From assembly GCA_034429745.1 (NCBI GenBank), contig DAOUFY010000075.1:1-7144 (forward strand): 7,144 nt of DNA, in the 5' to 3' direction. A model generated the notes under the pieces. The model searched no databases and was not told the DNA's origin. It saw only the letters and a list, made by a program, of their open reading frames with translations. Positions within the stretch are counted from its first letter, which is position 1. Each line of letters starts with the position of its first letter. Source of the DNA: JBAXBF01 sp034429745 (GTDB lineage Bacteria; Chloroflexota; Anaerolineae; Anaerolineales; DRKV01). A program made the position numbers and the translations under genes. Positions 5,901 to 7,144 of the stretch are shown here, in pieces.

Positions 5901-7144
5901 ACGTGGTGCGATATGGACAATATCTTCTAATACTGCGATAGCGGTACTCGCTTGCCCACTAAGGAGAGCAGCTTTGGCTAAGCCAAGAGAAATTTTTATT
6001 TTCCAAATGGGATCTTGGGCTAATGGTGATTTGAAGACTTTTCTGTATAAGATTAATGCATCATCTTTGTTTCCGGCTTGCATCAAAGCTTCAGCCAGTA
6101 AAGCTTGTGCCAAGAAACTTTGATCACTTTCTTCAGGCAAAGTTTTTATAAGAGACTGTAGGATATCTATTGCCTTTTGAGGCTCAGAGAGCGATTCAAT
6201 ATAGATTTGGGCAGCAGATATTTGTGTTTCAGCAAGCTTAGGCTGCAGAGTTAGCATTTGTTCAATGAATTTATTTGCAATTGTTGGCTTACCCAATTTC
6301 AAAGCCAATTGAGCTATTCTTTGATGCCATCGTGGTTCGTTATTCCATAAAGAAAGAGCTTTTTCCAGATATTCATAAGCAATATCATCATTTCCAACAT
6401 ATTCAGCGGTCTTAGCGGCTATGGCATATTGGAGGGGAAGCCATGGATCAGCTGAGTGAACATTTTCTAATGCCTTTATTGCTGTTTCTTCTGCCTGAAT
6501 AGGATGGTTTTCCAATAGAATTAATGCAAATAGAGAAGAAACTCTGCTATCATTAGAAAATTTATGAGCTATTTCAACCGCGTTATGAAAGTCTTTCGTT
6601 TTTAGTGCGAAAGTGAGAAAGGCGATAGCTTCTTCAGGTGAATGAACTTGTTGGCACCAAAGTATTGATTCATTAATATCGCAAGATGGGTTATAAAGGG
6701 CTTCTGCTCGAGTTTTCAAGCTCTTAATCATGGGCTTGATTTCCTCGGGCGTTGCAAATTCTTCAGCGTGGTTTAATGCTTGAATTACACTTTGGTATAT
6801 GACTTTATCATCTTGGCCTAATGAGACAATATGTGCAAGAGCTTCTAATTCTTGTGCAATTTTATTAAATTCGCTACATAAAATAACAGCTTTAGCATAC
6901 GTTAAGTGAAATTTCGGTTCAATTGGATGTTGAGATAATGCCTTAGTACTAGCTTGTATGGCTGTGTAAAAGTCATTTTTCTCTAAAGCGGCTAAAGCAA
7001 TGGCTTGTAAAAGGTTTCTATCAGTATTATGTGAGATTATGTCAAGCCAAGATATAGTCTCTTGACCCCATTGAATTTGGTCTGTGTGTGCAGATAAACG
7101 CCACTTTAAAGCAGAAATCCTTGTTAATAAGTCATCTCTTATTT
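2982..7144 (-). CDS. Giant tetratricopeptide-repeat protein, N-terminus beyond window edge
   Basis: The frame ending at TAA (2984-2982) is open to the right edge, giving 1386 complete residues. Numbering from the internal Met at 6731, residues about 97-520 hold some twelve TPR units. About 557-690 hold less regular helical repeats, and about 690-755 a Ser/Asn-rich linker. About 755-1249 hold further repeats ending in near-canonical TPRs (1127-1229) and a short C-terminal helix. Consensus features are visible: small residues at helix contacts, an Ala-rich second helix and a closing Pro after it, as in QAIKLNPHE (1154-1162). The 137 residues upstream of that Met are also helical and repeat-like, so the Met is not the start. 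No catalytic motif, nucleotide-binding loop, signal peptide or membrane span is seen, though the missing N-terminus could hold an effector or sensor domain. TPR arrays are protein-binding scaffolds. The gene sits 44 bases upstream of a caspase-like peptidase that also has a TPR-like region, so a scaffold, sensor or inhibitor role for that peptidase is plausible but inferred. Confidence 0.9.
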   Translation of the reverse strand, partial: IRDDLLTRISALKWRLSAHTDQIQWGQETISWLDIISHNTDRNLLQAIALAALEKNDFYTAIQASTKALSQHPIEPKFHLTYAKAVILCSEFNKIAQELEALAHIVSLGQDDKVIYQSVIQALNHAEEFATPEEIKPMIKSLKTRAEALYNPSCDINESILWCQQVHSPEEAIAFLTFALKTKDFHNAVEIAHKFSNDSRVSSLFALILLENHPIQAEETAIKALENVHSADPWLPLQYAIAAKTAEYVGNDDIAYEYLEKALSLWNNEPRWHQRIAQLALKLGKPTIANKFIEQMLTLQPKLAETQISAAQIYIESLSEPQKAIDILQSLIKTLPEESDQSFLAQALLAEALMQAGNKDDALILYRKVFKSPLAQDPIWKIKISLGLAKAALLSGQASTAIAVLEDIVHIAPRELSIYKLLTEAYIKASLPQSALQTAQLVLSESPANVENLTWYAEKNLELNHPHEALQALKRAIEIHPQDFSIQTLYANTLLNVGQRDQAIEWYQKLLPNENILLEDIINSVETLLQHGETNLALKILQNAQRNKNFYSKDDQRQILINLAKVYQSMGDLQAGIKYIEQALQISSEPISEPYKLKASMYLQLDRPQAALAVLEQALAIDPNDESIETQKLEILKTKGEIEAALEQAQKMAKRSSASRALAAAFSIMMMDDETTKVILDEESLNLDKITPATFLLAVYKAEIALDKGEFNEALWIYNKLKNHTEQDTSLPPTLQARLHTLAARLSRHGVLELPFQTSLEEAYAVVSAEGVDEGHKVALVEAALDCLDFDKAQKILDQLLSSERKEPKPYLLLARCLTQKAEWKRLCNVALVRNHAPSSDSISESAYHSFESAINLAVQRLSGNIYNNAGSSKTLSGIQKENYAHHQIQRWWLRGKAAFDDVPNEETILGLTNLPATAEDTSALISAYARSGKAALTHTLAMDFPKSYEVQAQWLAAINLSDIETDYLQIRKSIEPLLSEKSEHSTPILLALLARVADKAGNKEEAIHLIKEALFQWQNEALWVEFYASKCFECGDIQNGFTALEKYLTINPTDLEIRRTLAKAYFDFQQYNSSISHYQFLAEESLTDIQSRLALAEAFLAQNKLNEAKQWAKEALALDGNNKQALLINAQLALKAQDYVKAYKHAKAALRNDSRDEKIYFTLAAALHALNQPDKALLALDRAIEFAGNVPQAKLEKIKMIRSIQGDEAALPLLFKLSEENPDFSPALAYLAHFLTDLGQYEPALQAAQIALKNDDGLLNENELSELHFLSGKLYHNNGNLDKAIYHFSQAIKLNPHEVEHYIELGKTYQERRQPLQALQTLHQAIQLFPSDARLYYYAALAMKDSKDFKGAEKMLQKAIQLAPNDVRIQRLLGSITALNLVHNR
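3144..4211 (-). repeat. Second copy of the large protein-level internal duplication
   Basis: Residues 841-1196 (numbered from the Met at 6731) correspond to 89-488 of the same protein. The shared non-consensus features are the paired tryptophans with N-E between them (Trp881 and Trp887) and the order of irregular and regular repeats. The C-terminal part of this copy contains the most canonical TPRs of the protein. Only about 50 residues follow it before the stop codon, so the duplication would account for most of the C-terminal third. Confidence 0.5.
5268..6467 (-). repeat. First copy of a large protein-level internal duplication in the giant TPR protein
   Basis: Residues 89-488 (numbered from the Met at 6731) align collinearly by eye with residues 841-1196 further down the same protein. 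The best anchor is a W-x-N-E-x-x-W motif at residues 129-135, matched at 881-887 (offset 752). Both are preceded by an A-x-x-A...GN...A...EKAL/KEAL helix pair. A second anchor is the GDLQ/GNLD turn at 434 and 1143, followed by QAL and QAI (offset 709). The 43-residue change in offset implies loss or gain of a little more than one TPR unit between the copies. Ordinary TPR periodicity can imitate such matches, so confidence is moderate. The similarity is at protein level only; no DNA repeat is evident. Confidence 0.5.

Noticed and set aside
6729..6731. ATG as the start of a complete 1249-residue TPR protein
   Set aside because: The same frame continues upstream for 137 codons with helical, repeat-like translation and no stop, so the codon is most likely internal despite a GAGGA before it.
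241..7144. Type III-E CRISPR (TPR-CHAT) locus
   Set aside because: No CRISPR array or Cas effector is present, and the peptidase motifs (NLHG, TEACYGA, the VGR segment and LLGDP) look like C25 rather than CHAT. Only the general TPR-plus-caspase idea is shared.

Overview
This AT-rich window (roughly 40% GC or a little lower, judged by eye) comes from a prokaryote, most likely a bacterium. All coding sequence lies on the minus strand and is packed tightly. Genes are separated by 44 and 25 bases, which suggests one transcription unit read from the right edge to the left edge. I cannot fix the phylum. Very long TPR proteins beside cytoplasmic C25-type caspase-like peptidases fit what I recall of Chloroflexota (Anaerolineae-like) genomes, but this is a low-confidence inference.

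Layout in order of transcription (right to left). (1) 7144-2982 holds a giant tetratricopeptide (TPR) protein whose start is beyond the right edge. The methionine codon at 6731-6729 is internal, because the frame stays open and TPR-like for another 137 codons to the window end. At least 1386 residues are visible. They are almost entirely helical repeats and include what looks like a large internal duplication. (2) 2937-241 holds a complete 898-residue protein. It has an N-terminal TPR-like helical region, a caspase-like cysteine peptidase domain of the gingipain/C25 type with an apparently intact His/Cys dyad (His601, Cys661), and a small alpha/beta C-terminal domain. No signal peptide or membrane segment is seen. 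(3) 215-1 holds the N-terminal 71 residues of an RNA 2',3'-cyclic phosphodiesterase (ThpR/LigT, 2H phosphoesterase) with the first HxTx motif. It was found by translating the left edge and is cut by the window end.

The most interesting reading is that the first two genes form a functional pair: a very large TPR scaffold or sensor made just before an intracellular caspase-like protease that has its own TPR-like region. This recalls the general logic of TPR-gated caspase-like proteases such as TPR-CHAT, but there is no CRISPR array or Cas gene here and the pairing is inferred from gene order and domains. thpR may simply be a housekeeping gene at the end of the unit. No RNA genes, mobile elements, CRISPR repeats or convincing terminators were seen. 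No promoter for the unit can be identified because its 5' end is outside the window.
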